This document shows, one piece after another, positions 39,088 through 47,582 of a DNA stretch of 64,000 bases. Each line of letters starts with the position of its first letter. The first letter of the stretch is position 1. The translations under genes and the position numbers were made by a program. The notes under the pieces are model-generated. The model made no database searches, had not been told where the DNA came from, and worked only from the letters and a program-made list of their open reading frames with translations. The DNA is from Labilithrix sp. (GTDB taxonomy: Bacteria > Myxococcota > Polyangia > Polyangiales > Polyangiaceae). The DNA is taken from assembly GCA_028287035.1 (NCBI GenBank), contig JAQBQL010000133.1:17731-81730 (forward strand), written 5' to 3'.

Positions 39088-40617
39088 ATGAGCGGCGCCT
39101 CGTACACGTATTCGGCAATGGGCGAGCGCCTCACCAAGGCGAATGGCGCTGGGCAGACGCGCTATGGCTACGACGGCCGCGGCAACCTGTCGTCGGTCGA
39201 GTTGCCGGGCGGCGTTCGCGCGGACTACGACCTCGACGCGTACGGACGTCGCATCACGAAGCGCCGGAACGGAACGGTGCAGAATCGTTTCCTCTACCGC
39301 AACGCCCTGCAGCCGGCAGCCGACGTGGACGCGTCGGGCGCGGTGATCTCGCGCTACGTGTACGGCGCGGGCGGCCTTGCTCCGGACGCCATCGTGCGCG
39401 CGGGCACGACCTACATGCTGGTGAAGGACGAGCGCGGCAGCGTGCGCTTCGTCGTCGATGGCAGCACGGGCGCGGTCGCGCAGGGGCTGGAGTACGACGC
39501 GTTCGGACGCGTGCTGTCGGACTCGAACCCTGGATTCCAGCCGTTCGGTTACGGGGGCGGCCTGTACGACGCGGACACGGGGCTCGTGCACCTCGGGGCG
39601 CGCGAGTACGACCCGGAGACGGGCAGCTTCACGCGGAAGGACCCGAGCCGGTTCGGGGGCGGAGAGAATCAATACGCGTACTGCGCCGGGGACCCCGTCA
39701 ACCTGGTGGACTGGGACGGCGAGAATCCGATCCTGATCGCGGCGGGCGAGGGCGCGATCATCAGCTACGCGGACGAAGGCGGGAGCCAGATGCTGGACCC
39801 GAACTTCGCGGGCTTCGACTGCGGCGCGCTGCGTGGCGCGGCGGCCGAGGGCGCCATCTTCGGCGCCCTCGGCGCGGCGGTGGGCGGCGCGAAGGGCCGG
39901 CAGTGCTTCGCGGCGGGCACCGAGGTGGCGACGGCGGATGGCCCCAAGCCGATCGAGTCGGTGGCGGTCGGCGATCGCGTGCTGTCGCGCGACGAGGCGA
40001 CGGGCGAGCAGGGGTATGCGCGTGTCACGCAGGTGTTCCAGCATGCCGCTGCGGAGCAGCTGGCGCTGACGTTCACGGACGCGCACGGTGCGACGACATC
40101 GCTGGTGACCACGCCGGAGCATCCGTTCCGGGCCGCGAACGGCAGGTGGGTCCCGGCGGGTCGCCTGGAGATCGGCGCGAACGTGGTCACGGCGGAAGGC
40201 GCCCTGGCAACGCTGAGCGCCGCGCTGTCACTGGCGCAGCGCGGCGAGGTCTACAACTTCGAGGTCGAGGGGACTCATACGTACTTCGTCGGGGCGGCGA
40301 AGGTTTGGGTTCATAATAGCTGTCGGGAGACGGGCGGCCGACCGGGCGAGTACTTGGGCGCCAAGGCACCCAAACAAGTATCTCCCGGAACGCGCGTCCT
40401 CGAAGGTCAACACGTGAACAATCTCGGCCGGGTAGAGCCGTGGGCTGCCCACTACGACGACTACGGCAGGCTCGTTGCGCGAACCGACTACAATGCCGGA
40501 AACGTCGCGCAAGGAATTCCCGACGTCCACCACCACGTTTACGAGTACAATGATGCGTACCCGCTCGGCCGTGAGGCGGTGTCCCATGCACCCGGAGAGT
40601 TCAAATGGCCGCCGTGA
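39088..40617 (+). CDS. Truncated Rhs core with Hint domain and C-terminal toxin
   Basis: 509 residues. Residues 1-230 are late Rhs/YD repeats and the conserved Rhs core end (FQPFGYGGGLYDADTGLVHLG-like, TRKDPSRFGGG, YCAGDPVNLVDWDG). Residues 273-410 are a Hint (intein-like) domain from CFAAGTEVATADG to KVWVHN, expected to cut itself. Residues 411-509 are the variable tip toxin, with HVNNLGRVEPW, HYDDYGRL, a triple His (481-483) and YPLGREAVSHAPGE. The Rhs coding frame continues upstream to a stop at 39064 in recognisable Rhs text (AQDRITAM), so the N-terminal shell is lost. No secretion domain remains. Either a silent tip cassette or an orphan. Confidence 0.85.
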   Translation: MSGASYTYSAMGERLTKANGAGQTRYGYDGRGNLSSVELPGGVRADYDLDAYGRRITKRRNGTVQNRFLYRNALQPAADVDASGAVISRYVYGAGGLAPDAIVRAGTTYMLVKDERGSVRFVVDGSTGAVAQGLEYDAFGRVLSDSNPGFQPFGYGGGLYDADTGLVHLGAREYDPETGSFTRKDPSRFGGGENQYAYCAGDPVNLVDWDGENPILIAAGEGAIISYADEGGSQMLDPNFAGFDCGALRGAAAEGAIFGALGAAVGGAKGRQCFAAGTEVATADGPKPIESVAVGDRVLSRDEATGEQGYARVTQVFQHAAAEQLALTFTDAHGATTSLVTTPEHPFRAANGRWVPAGRLEIGANVVTAEGALATLSAALSLAQRGEVYNFEVEGTHTYFVGAAKVWVHNSCRETGGRPGEYLGAKAPKQVSPGTRVLEGQHVNNLGRVEPWAAHYDDYGRLVARTDYNAGNVAQGIPDVHHHVYEYNDAYPLGREAVSHAPGEFKWPP

Positions 40618-40976
40618 ACACGATCGCGAATTTCCTGGCATTGCGACCGCGGGACTATCGAGTGCTTCGCCGCTTCGAATTGACTCAGGTCATCTGTGCG
40701 GGTCAGGCTCCAACTCTGAACGTGCTGATTGAAGTGGAGAACGACAAGACCCGTCACCGCCTTTGCGTTCGCTGCAGCGGCGTCCGGGCGCTGAAGCTCA
40801 TCCAGCCTGCGTTGAGCCTCTTCACTATGGCGCAGCTCGAGGTGCGGGACGTCTCCGCCGACCAGTGGGAGGGAATCGGCTTCGCCGTGACCGAATCCGA
40901 GGACGAGTCTGTCTCCTTCGTGTGCGCCACGTTCGCGTTCGATCTGATCGAGAGCTCGCAGGCGCCCTCGACATGA
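40605..40976 (+). CDS. Probable immunity protein for the Rhs tip toxin
   Basis: 123 residues from ATG 40605 (GGAGAG 5-6 nt upstream), overlapping the toxin stop by 13 nt; GTG 40614 overlapping as GTGA is an alternative. Mixed alpha/beta, no signal peptide, acidic C-terminus (SEDESVSFVCATFAFDLI). No family was recognised. Tight coupling directly after a toxin tip is the standard place for the cognate immunity gene, and that is the only basis for the call. Confidence 0.7.
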   Translation: MAAVNTIANFLALRPRDYRVLRRFELTQVICAGQAPTLNVLIEVENDKTRHRLCVRCSGVRALKLIQPALSLFTMAQLEVRDVSADQWEGIGFAVTESEDESVSFVCATFAFDLIESSQAPST

Positions 40977-41066
40977 TGAACTCCCGACCACACGACTGAT
41001 CTTCCCCTCGCTTTCATGGACACCCCGAGGGCGCGGGCGCGAAGATGCGGACGAGTGTTCGATGGC

Positions 41067-41147
41067 GAAGCGACAACCAGACGAGCCACGCGCTCGCTCA
41101 CACCGGAGTTCAAGGCGGAGGCCGTCAGCTCACTTGCGACGGGGTCC
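41067..41147 (+). mobile_element. Transposase relic (IS3-type orfA N-terminus)
   Basis: One frame reads TRRATRSLTPEFKAEAVSSL, the start of the helix-turn-helix of IS3/IS911-type OrfA transposases (usual form R-R-x-F-T-P-E-F-K-A-E-A-V). It stops resembling a transposase within 30 codons, just before the inverted Hint fragment. No inverted repeats were found. It could also be the TnpA of an IS66 element, given the IS66 relic 50 bp further on. Confidence 0.5.
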
Positions 41148-41155
41148 CCGCACGC

Positions 41156-41175
41156 ATTATGGACCCAAACCTTCG
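41156..41175 (-). repeat. Inverted 20-bp copy of the Rhs Hint/toxin junction
   Basis: On the minus strand this reads the codons for SKVWVHNA, matching 19 of 20 bases of 40298-40317, where the Hint domain of the Rhs gene ends (KVWVHN). The minus-strand frame continues open past it (HNACGDPVASELTAS) for over 100 codons but overlaps the immunity gene. It looks like the remains of another displaced Rhs tip. Confidence 0.65.
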
Positions 41176-41189
41176 ACCCGAGCACCCGA

Positions 41190-41395
41190 GGTGCCGCTCG
41201 ACAAGACCCAACAACGGCGCCGAGCGCGTATGCGCGCGTCGGTCGTTGGCCGCAAGAATCACTACGGCCGGCGCTCGCGGCGCCGCACCTAGGTCACCGT
41301 CGTTTTCTACTCGCTTATCCAGTCGACAATGCTCGCCGGCGTCGAGCCCGCCGGATATTCTCCGGCCCTCTGCCGACGCCGCGAGAACGGTCGTC
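41190..41395 (+). mobile_element. IS66-family transposase (TnpC) C-terminal relic
   Basis: Reading across frames gives NNGAER, then VVGRKNHYGRRSRRRT, an in-frame TAG (41290-41292) where Glu is expected, then VTVVFYSLIQSTMLAGVEPAGY. This is the conserved end of IS66 TnpC (normally D-N-N-x-x-E-R ... G-R-K-N ... YSLIETAKLNGVDP). A one-base deletion lies near 41230 and a small insertion before NNGAER. Dead element. Confidence 0.7.
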
Positions 41396-41505
41396 ATGGG
41401 AGAGCCCCATTATAGCAACGCATTAGGTCGCGACGTTCCGACAGCCCACACCCAGGACGCATCGGGGGCGGGGTTGGGCACGCAACCGCAGGAGATACCA
41501 AATTG

Positions 41506-42013
41506 GTGGAGATTGCTGCGCTCGGGTGGCTGACGGGTTGAGTTCAGCGCGCCGCCGCGTTTCGGTGCGACCGGGGCGTGCGTATAGGAACGCTGGACAC
41601 CCTGGCTGGTCGCTGAAGGTTGCGGGGTCGGGCGAGGAGTGGTCCCGGCGCTCGCCTGCAGTCCAGGAGGACGCCTCGGACGGGGCAGACTGGACGGCCA
41701 TCCATCTGCGCGATGACGAGCTCCAAGGATTCGGAGGGCCGAGAACCCTTGCGCGGCTCGTGTTGCTTCTTGCAGCTCTCGTTGACGGGGCCGTGCCGGC
41801 CGGGAGGAACGAGACTCTCGACGAGTTGATGGATTGGTACGTTTCACATGCGATGGTGACCGGGAGCACTCGTATGGAGCTCACATTGTCAATACTGCTG
41901 ATGGTGGTGGTCGTTCGAGGCGGACCTCGCCGACACGGATGAGCAAGCCGAGGGCGTCGAGCAATCTCGAGGACGTGATTCGCGTGTTCAGCCACGTTGT
42001 TCGCCGACGTTGA
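41506..42013 (+). pseudogene. Decayed Imm53-like immunity gene
   Basis: Homologous throughout to the next gene (start 42036). It starts at GTG 41506 or nearby (EIAALGWLTG) but has a TGA at 41539-41541, a one-base deletion near 41599 inside the codons for TLDNPGW, another near 41848 just before CDGDREHSYG, and a loss of the C-terminal middle before 41960. The final codons (SSNLEDVIRVFSHVVRRR) still match the family end and reach TGA 42013. The intact stretch between lesions keeps FGGPRTLARLV-like text. Confidence 0.75.
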
Positions 42014-42035
42014 TTCTCGCGGAGGAGGCACCACG

Positions 42036-42854
42036 ATGGCGAAGACGAGTGCACTCGAGTGGCTGACCGCCTGGCGCCACGACCTCGCTTTACGAGGAGC
42101 GACGGCGTCGTTCGGCGTGGCCACGTTGGACAACCCGGGATGGGCATTGAAGGTGTTTGCGCCCGAGGAGGCCTGGACGGCGATCGATGTGGCTCCCACA
42201 CAGCTCGACATCGAGGGGGATGCGTGGATGGTGTTCAAGATGAGCGGGCGGCGGTTCGAGACGTTCGGGGGGCCGCGCACGCTCGGGCTACTCGTCGGTC
42301 ATCTCGCCCGGTTTGCATCGGGAGCAGAGCTCGATCCGCGGGACGAGAAGCTCGATGCCTTGATGGATTGGTATGCTGGCCGATGTGACGGTGATTGGGA
42401 GCACGACTTTGGACTCAGGATCAACTCCACCGAAGAGGGATGGGAGATCATCGGGAACGTGGCGAACGTGACAGTGGGTCTTGCAACGTCAGCCGACCAC
42501 GTAGAGCGGTGGGGCGCCCGCGGTGTGCACGTGACCGTCGCCGGCGATCGCCTTCACGTGCTTGGTTCGACGGGCACCCTCCCGGACCTGGTGGTAGTTG
42601 CGACGGAGCTCATGGCACGAGTCGCGTGCTTCGCGGTGCGCCAGACAGCCAGAAGAGCGTGCCGATTGCGCACGATTCGTGCGAGAATTGAGCTGTGCAT
42701 CGGCTCCGCGCGCTTGATTGGATGCAAAGCTACGGCGTCGGCGAGGGCCGTCCATCGAAGCGGCTCATCTCGATCGAGACAGTGGACAATCCAGGGTGGA
42801 CCATCGATGCATCCCTGGCGGGCAGCGGGGCACCGGAGCTGGTGCTGCCGATGA
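42036..42854 (+). CDS. Double-domain Imm53-like immunity protein
   Basis: 272 residues; ATG 42036 has GGAGGAGG 7 nt upstream. Two Imm53-like domains are joined. Domain 1 (about 1-95) has EWLTAW, ATLDNPGWALKV (DNPGW at 32-36) and GGPRTLGLLV, but not the CDGDWEH motif. Domain 2 (about 105-203) has LMDWYAGRCDGDWEH (117-123) but a degenerate second motif. After residue 203 the frame enters unrelated Arg-rich text and overlaps the next gene by 160 nt, while another frame stops at 42691, so the 3' end has probably suffered a frameshift or stop loss. Imm53 proteins neutralise polymorphic toxins. Confidence 0.75.
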   Translation: MAKTSALEWLTAWRHDLALRGATASFGVATLDNPGWALKVFAPEEAWTAIDVAPTQLDIEGDAWMVFKMSGRRFETFGGPRTLGLLVGHLARFASGAELDPRDEKLDALMDWYAGRCDGDWEHDFGLRINSTEEGWEIIGNVANVTVGLATSADHVERWGARGVHVTVAGDRLHVLGSTGTLPDLVVVATELMARVACFAVRQTARRACRLRTIRARIELCIGSARLIGCKATASARAVHRSGSSRSRQWTIQGGPSMHPWRAAGHRSWCCR

Positions 42855-43282
42855 CAGGGCGTGTGGACGACAGTCCCGACTGGACCGTGATGCTCACTCA
42901 CGAGGGCATGCTGCAAGCTTCTGGTGGTTCCGCTGCGCTCATCGCCGTCGTCGGTCTGGTTGCGCGCACTCTCGAGGGCGTCGAGCTCGCCGACGAGGAT
43001 GCTGATCTGGACGAGCTGGCCGCCTGGTTCACGTCCTGCTGCAACGGCGACTGGGAACATGGAAATGGGATGAAGATCTGGATGACGGACGCTGGCGGTT
43101 GGTCGCTCGAGGCCGACCTCAACGACACGGACGACGAGGACCGCACGCTCGATCTGGCCGAGCGCCGCACGGCGCCTGATTGGGTGGTTGCCAACATGAC
43201 GGGCGGGATCTTCCGCGCGGAGTGCGGACCTAGGAACCTGCGCGAGCTCGTTCGTACGTTTGCCGCCTTCGTCAGACAATGA
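42695..43282 (+). CDS. Double-domain Imm53-like immunity protein
   Basis: 195 residues from GTG 42695. Same two-domain plan as the preceding gene. Domain 1 has LDWMQSY and ETVDNPGW (DNPGW at 31-35) with no C-D-G-D-W-E-H. Domain 2 has LAAWFTSCCNGDWEH (116-122), a degenerate second motif (MTDAGGWSLEADL), PDWVVAN, and CGPRNLRELV. It ends cleanly at FAAFVRQ and is the best-preserved copy of the array. Cytoplasmic, acidic. Confidence 0.82.
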   Translation: MHRLRALDWMQSYGVGEGRPSKRLISIETVDNPGWTIDASLAGSGAPELVLPMTGRVDDSPDWTVMLTHEGMLQASGGSAALIAVVGLVARTLEGVELADEDADLDELAAWFTSCCNGDWEHGNGMKIWMTDAGGWSLEADLNDTDDEDRTLDLAERRTAPDWVVANMTGGIFRAECGPRNLRELVRTFAAFVRQ

Positions 43283-43437
43283 AAAGGCGACTTCTCGACG
43301 TTCGTAGCAGTGGCCTTCAGCAACGCGACGCTTTCGTTGCCCGCAACTGGCCGTCGCGTGCGGCAAGAGCTGCAAGTCGTGCCGGCCGCTCCCTGGACTC
43401 GCGTGGGCCGGTCTGTTACTGAACGGCGCTGGCCTCG

Positions 43438-45375
43438 ATGAGTCACCACACCACGAACGGATGGCATCTCGTCGTGGCAGGCCTCGCGCTCGCGGCTGCG
43501 GCCGTCGCATGCGCTCCGGCGGCCGCCACGCGCGCGCCCGCCGCGAGCGCGCGACACGATCGCGCGCTCGCCAGCCCTGACGACGAGCCCCTCGTGCAGG
43601 TGCCCGACTACGAGCTCGGACGCGCGCCCGAGCTCTTCTCCGAGGACGGGACCGTCGCGGCAATACGCACTCCGGAAGGCTGCCGCGTGTGGGAGCTTCC
43701 CTCCGGTACCCATCTCGGCATCGCCACGCGCGGCTGCGAACGGCTCGTGCCCGCCGTCCGCGAGCGCGTCGAGGCTCCGCCCGCGCCCTGCTCCGGGTGC
43801 GGAGAGGCCGTGGCCTCCGTGCGGGACGCCACCGAAGACCGGCTGGCGATCGCGCGGGTCGCGCCCTCAGGCCTCGAGATCGGGAACCTCCGGACCAAGC
43901 GGCTCGAGGCACGGACCACTCTCGAGCAACCACCCGAGAAGGGACGCCTCGCCTGGAACGAGGACGGCGTGCACGGCGTCTACAGGGCGGAGAGCGGCGG
44001 CGAGGGAGGCCTCTACCACTGGCAGCCAGGAGCCGCGCCCGTGCTCACGAGCCTCGGTGGCTCCGAGGGGAACTTCAGCGACGCGGTCTTCGATCCTCGT
44101 GGGCGTTTCGCGATCATCAAGACGAACAAGATCCAGCGCATGACCGGGGGCGCCGTCGAATGCTTCACGCTGACGACCCCCGTGCAGCCGTGCGGGACGC
44201 TCTCGACCAGCCCCGCCGACGAGCCCGGCGGGGCGAGCACGATGGCATCACCTGAGTGGTATGTTGGCGGCGAAGGCGCGCAGTGGTGGACGCGGAACGA
44301 GACCCGCTCCTACGAGGGCGCGCTCCTCGGAGGTGCGTACACGGTCGTGCTCACGGATGCGGAAACGCCTGTGGTCGCCGCGGGCGCCTTCGTGGACGTG
44401 CCGCGCGTCGACCAAGAGACGGCGCAGTCTTTCCAGCCCGTGCACTGCTTCGAGAGCGCGGGAAAGGCCACCTGCATCACGGAACGCCCCACCACGTGCG
44501 CGCTCGAGGGGGTGAGCGCAGGCGGCGGCTTCCTCGTTCACGTGTGTGACGAGACGCTCCGCATCACGGCACGTGATGGGCAGGTCGCATTCACGCGCAA
44601 GAACGCAAAGCTCGAACGATGGCTGGGGCACGACACGGCCCTGGTGGTCGACGCGAAGGGCGGCGTCGTGCTCGACCTGGCCCACAATTCCGAGCGGCCG
44701 CTCGCCGGAGGAAAGCCGCTCCGCACGCTCGTGTCCGCCAATCGAGCACGCCTCGCGCTCGGGGCGGAGGACGCCTTCCGCGTCTTCGCGCTCCCCGCGC
44801 TCGACCTCGTAGCCACGCTGCGTGTTCGCTCGCTCGGCCCGAGTGCTCTGTCCAACGACGGCAAGCTCCTCGCCATCGCCATTGCCGGCGACAATATCGA
44901 GATCTACGCCGTCGATACGGGCGCGCGTGTGCTGCGGATCGACGGAAAGGCGAGCCGCCTCGTCTTTCGCGCCGATGCTGCGTTGCTCTTTGTCGACGGC
45001 GTGCGGGCGTTCGATGTTCGCTCCGGTGCCGAGCGAAAGGACGTCGGGGCCACCCTGGCGGCAGGCCAGATCGATCCGTTCGGCCGGGTGGTCGCCATCG
45101 GGGACCAGACGTTCCGTCGCCTCACCGACGACGTCGTCCTCACGCTCGACGCGGGCGGCAGTGCACAGACGGATACTGGATTCTGGGACGGACATCCGCT
45201 TTCCGATCTTCGCTTCCGTCTCGGCGACCCGTTCTCGGCGCGCTGGGTGACGAACAAGGAGCTCGGCGAACGACTGCACCACAAGGGCCTCGTGCGGGCG
45301 TTCTTCGCCGGTGAGCCCATCGGCGACCCGCGGCTCGCGCGGCGCATCCGCATCGAGACGCGTCCGGCGGACTAA
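43438..45375 (+). CDS. Large beta-propeller-like lipoprotein
   Basis: 645 residues. Lipobox AAVAC (Cys25). The mature protein is a series of beta-strands with propeller-like blade phrases: EDGTVAAIRTPEGCRVWELPSG (abbreviated blade 1), LSNDGKLLAIAIAGDNIEIYAVDTG, PFGRVVAIGDQTFRRL. This resembles WD40-like beta-propeller repeats with loose consensus. Surface or periplasmic scaffold is likely. The family is not recognised. The stop overlaps the convergent cytochrome gene by 4 nt. Confidence 0.75.
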   Translation: MSHHTTNGWHLVVAGLALAAAAVACAPAAATRAPAASARHDRALASPDDEPLVQVPDYELGRAPELFSEDGTVAAIRTPEGCRVWELPSGTHLGIATRGCERLVPAVRERVEAPPAPCSGCGEAVASVRDATEDRLAIARVAPSGLEIGNLRTKRLEARTTLEQPPEKGRLAWNEDGVHGVYRAESGGEGGLYHWQPGAAPVLTSLGGSEGNFSDAVFDPRGRFAIIKTNKIQRMTGGAVECFTLTTPVQPCGTLSTSPADEPGGASTMASPEWYVGGEGAQWWTRNETRSYEGALLGGAYTVVLTDAETPVVAAGAFVDVPRVDQETAQSFQPVHCFESAGKATCITERPTTCALEGVSAGGGFLVHVCDETLRITARDGQVAFTRKNAKLERWLGHDTALVVDAKGGVVLDLAHNSERPLAGGKPLRTLVSANRARLALGAEDAFRVFALPALDLVATLRVRSLGPSALSNDGKLLAIAIAGDNIEIYAVDTGARVLRIDGKASRLVFRADAALLFVDGVRAFDVRSGAERKDVGATLAAGQIDPFGRVVAIGDQTFRRLTDDVVLTLDAGGSAQTDTGFWDGHPLSDLRFRLGDPFSARWVTNKELGERLHHKGLVRAFFAGEPIGDPRLARRIRIETRPAD

Positions 45376-46334
45376 TCGATCGTCGCGACGCCCGTGGTGA
45401 CGTTCATCCGGTTCGTTTCGTCCTGAATCTGCTGCACGCGGGCATGCCATTCGGGCATGCGGAGGCGGTCGATGGCGAAGTGCACGCGGCGGGCCCCGGG
45501 CGGGGCGACCACGTCGAGCTCGCGAACAACCGCTCGTCCGTCGGCGGGCACGCGGGTGTCCAGCACCTCGACCCGGGCCGTGCGTGCGCCTTCCCGGAGA
45601 TCACCGAATTCGCGGGCGAGCTCGGCCCGCACGACGGGAGCGCCATCGGCCCAGGTGCGCAGCTCGAGGCGACGCATCATGTCTCCGGTCGGGACCGCAT
45701 GACCGGCGCGCGCGGAGAGCTCGAAGCGCACGCGTATCCCGGCTCCGGTGCGTGACGCCCGGACCGAGACGGAGAGACCGGACTGCACGACCGTGGCATC
45801 GACGATGACGCCGTGGTCGCGGCCGCCGCTCGCGTCTTTTCGCATGTGGCAGTCGGCGCAGCTGATCGCGCTGTCCGGGCTCTGCCGGTGCTCGCGCACC
45901 GTGGTCTGCATGAACGTTGCGGCACGAGCCACGGGGGCAGGCCCCGGGAACGCAAACTCGTGGCAGCGCGCGCAGACCGTGGTTCCGTCGCTCGGCCCGC
46001 CGTGTGGCGCTGCATGGCAGCCCACGCACGAAACGCCCTCCTGGGCGGCCAGCGCGGTGGGCGCGCGGCTCGGGTCGCTCAGTGGCGCATGGCAGCCGCG
46101 ACAGAACGGCTGCGGCTCGGCGCGATAGGCCGCCTGGAAGACCTCGTTCGACCACGCGCTCGCATGGGCGGAGTGGCGCCAGCTCGCGGCCTCTCGCTCG
46201 TGGCACGAGGCGCAGCGCGCCGACCCGGACGCGCCGGTGTCACCCGGCTCGGCGCGCACGTCCGGCGCCGAGCCCGCGATCGCGCCTGCGACGGTCACGA
46301 CGATGAGGAGGTTGAAGCCGTGCACGACGCGCAT
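45372..46334 (-). CDS. Five-haem c-type cytochrome
   Basis: 320 residues. Signal peptide cleaved near residue 28 (VRAEPG). Five C-x-x-C-H haem sites in the first 190 residues: CASCH, CRGCH, CVGCH, CARCH and CADCH, spaced as in cytochrome c554/multihaem electron carriers. The C-terminal 130 residues are beta-rich without haem sites (RFELSARAGHAVPTGDMMRRLELRTW, abbreviated) and resemble the end domain of these proteins. Periplasmic electron transfer is expected; the redox partner is not in the window. Confidence 0.88.
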   Translation of the reverse strand: MRVVHGFNLLIVVTVAGAIAGSAPDVRAEPGDTGASGSARCASCHEREAASWRHSAHASAWSNEVFQAAYRAEPQPFCRGCHAPLSDPSRAPTALAAQEGVSCVGCHAAPHGGPSDGTTVCARCHEFAFPGPAPVARAATFMQTTVREHRQSPDSAISCADCHMRKDASGGRDHGVIVDATVVQSGLSVSVRASRTGAGIRVRFELSARAGHAVPTGDMMRRLELRTWADGAPVVRAELAREFGDLREGARTARVEVLDTRVPADGRAVVRELDVVAPPGARRVHFAIDRLRMPEWHARVQQIQDETNRMNVTTGVATID

Positions 46335-46447
46335 CGCGAGAACACTACCTCGGCCGTGCTCGCGAGATCAGCGCAGGTGCACCGTTCAACGGATCGCTCG
46401 GCTCGCTGGACTCTTCGACCCGCTTTGATCGTGGACGAGGTTCTAGT

Positions 46448-47536
46448 ATGGTAGACATGGTACCGATGATGTCTGCACGGGTCGAGCTGCACGAGCGCTG
46501 GCTGCGGGTTCGCTTCGGCGCGGACCGTCACGCCGATTTCCATCTCCGCTGGCTACGTCACAACTGTGACGTCGATCGGCACCCACTGACACGCGAGCGC
46601 ACCGTGTGTTCTTCCGAGCTCCCCGACGATCTCCGCGCCGTCGCTGCCTACGTCGACGAGGACGACCTGCTCCTCGTGCGCTGGGCATACGACGACCGCG
46701 AGAGCCGCTACCCGCTCCGCTGGCTCGAGGAGCACGCGTATGCGCTCGATCGGGTCGATGATCGCCCATCGAACGACGTCGAGGGCATCACGATCAGACG
46801 TCGTGATGAGGGCCTCCTCGCCGTCGCCGAGCGCGCGCTGGGTCTCCTGGAGCGCCATGGTGCAGCCATCGTTCGTCGCGATCCGCGCGTCATCACACCC
46901 GCGGAAGAGGAAACCGAGGAGCTGATCGACGCCTTCTCTGCCGCCGGCCTGCGCGTCGTCGGTACGCACTTCGGCCGTATCGAGGATCTGCGTACGGACA
47001 ACTCCACGAACGAGAACGTCGATCAACTCGGCTACACCGACGCTGCCATCGACCTGCACACCGATCAACCGTTCCTCGAACATCCGCCTCACATGCAGCT
47101 GCTGCAAGGAATCCGCCAGGCTGATGCCGGCGGAGAAAGCGCCCTGGTCGACGCGCGCGCTGCAGCCGCGTACCTGCGGAGCATCGACGAAGAGGCCCAC
47201 GCGCTTCTCACGCGCACGCCCGTCCGCTTTCATCGCAAGCAAAAGGGGTTCGAGAAGGTCCTCGATGCCTCGATCTTGACCGACGAGAGTGCAGGATTCG
47301 AGATCCGCTGGTCGTACTTCACCCTCGCGCCCTACCGGTTGCCGTTCGCGCGCATGGAGGCGTGGTACTGCGCCCACGACCGGTTTGCGCGCCTCGTTCG
47401 AGACCCGCGCAACCAGCTGCGCTTCTCGTTGGGACCCGGGGACTTCGTGATCTACGACAACCGCCGGATGCTGCACGGGCGCACGGCTTTTCGCGGAGCG
47501 AGGTGGGTGCGTGGGGTCTACTTCGATTGCCGCTGA
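46448..47536 (+). CDS. Gamma-butyrobetaine hydroxylase-like Fe(II)/2-oxoglutarate dioxygenase
   Basis: 362 residues from ATG 46448 (GAGG 7 nt upstream). N-terminal DUF971/GBBH-like zinc domain (HLRWLRHNCDVDRHP, residues about 25-50, with His/Cys ligands) followed by a TauD/TfdA dioxygenase domain: iron ligands His204 and Asp206 in DLHTDQPF, distal His343 in MLHGRTAF, and the 2-oxoglutarate Arg in ARWVRGVYFD. It may hydroxylate gamma-butyrobetaine, trimethyllysine or a secondary metabolite. No carnitine genes adjoin. Confidence 0.88.
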   Translation: MVDMVPMMSARVELHERWLRVRFGADRHADFHLRWLRHNCDVDRHPLTRERTVCSSELPDDLRAVAAYVDEDDLLLVRWAYDDRESRYPLRWLEEHAYALDRVDDRPSNDVEGITIRRRDEGLLAVAERALGLLERHGAAIVRRDPRVITPAEEETEELIDAFSAAGLRVVGTHFGRIEDLRTDNSTNENVDQLGYTDAAIDLHTDQPFLEHPPHMQLLQGIRQADAGGESALVDARAAAAYLRSIDEEAHALLTRTPVRFHRKQKGFEKVLDASILTDESAGFEIRWSYFTLAPYRLPFARMEAWYCAHDRFARLVRDPRNQLRFSLGPGDFVIYDNRRMLHGRTAFRGARWVRGVYFDCR

Positions 47537-47582
47537 CCAGGCCCCATCGCTCCACGTCGACCGTCGCGCGCTGGCGTGCCCG

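Noticed and set aside
40754..41185. Minus-strand frame of 143 codons starting with VWVHNACG
   Set aside because: Only the first codons match an Rhs junction; the rest lies opposite the probable immunity gene, so it is reported as a remnant and not as a gene.
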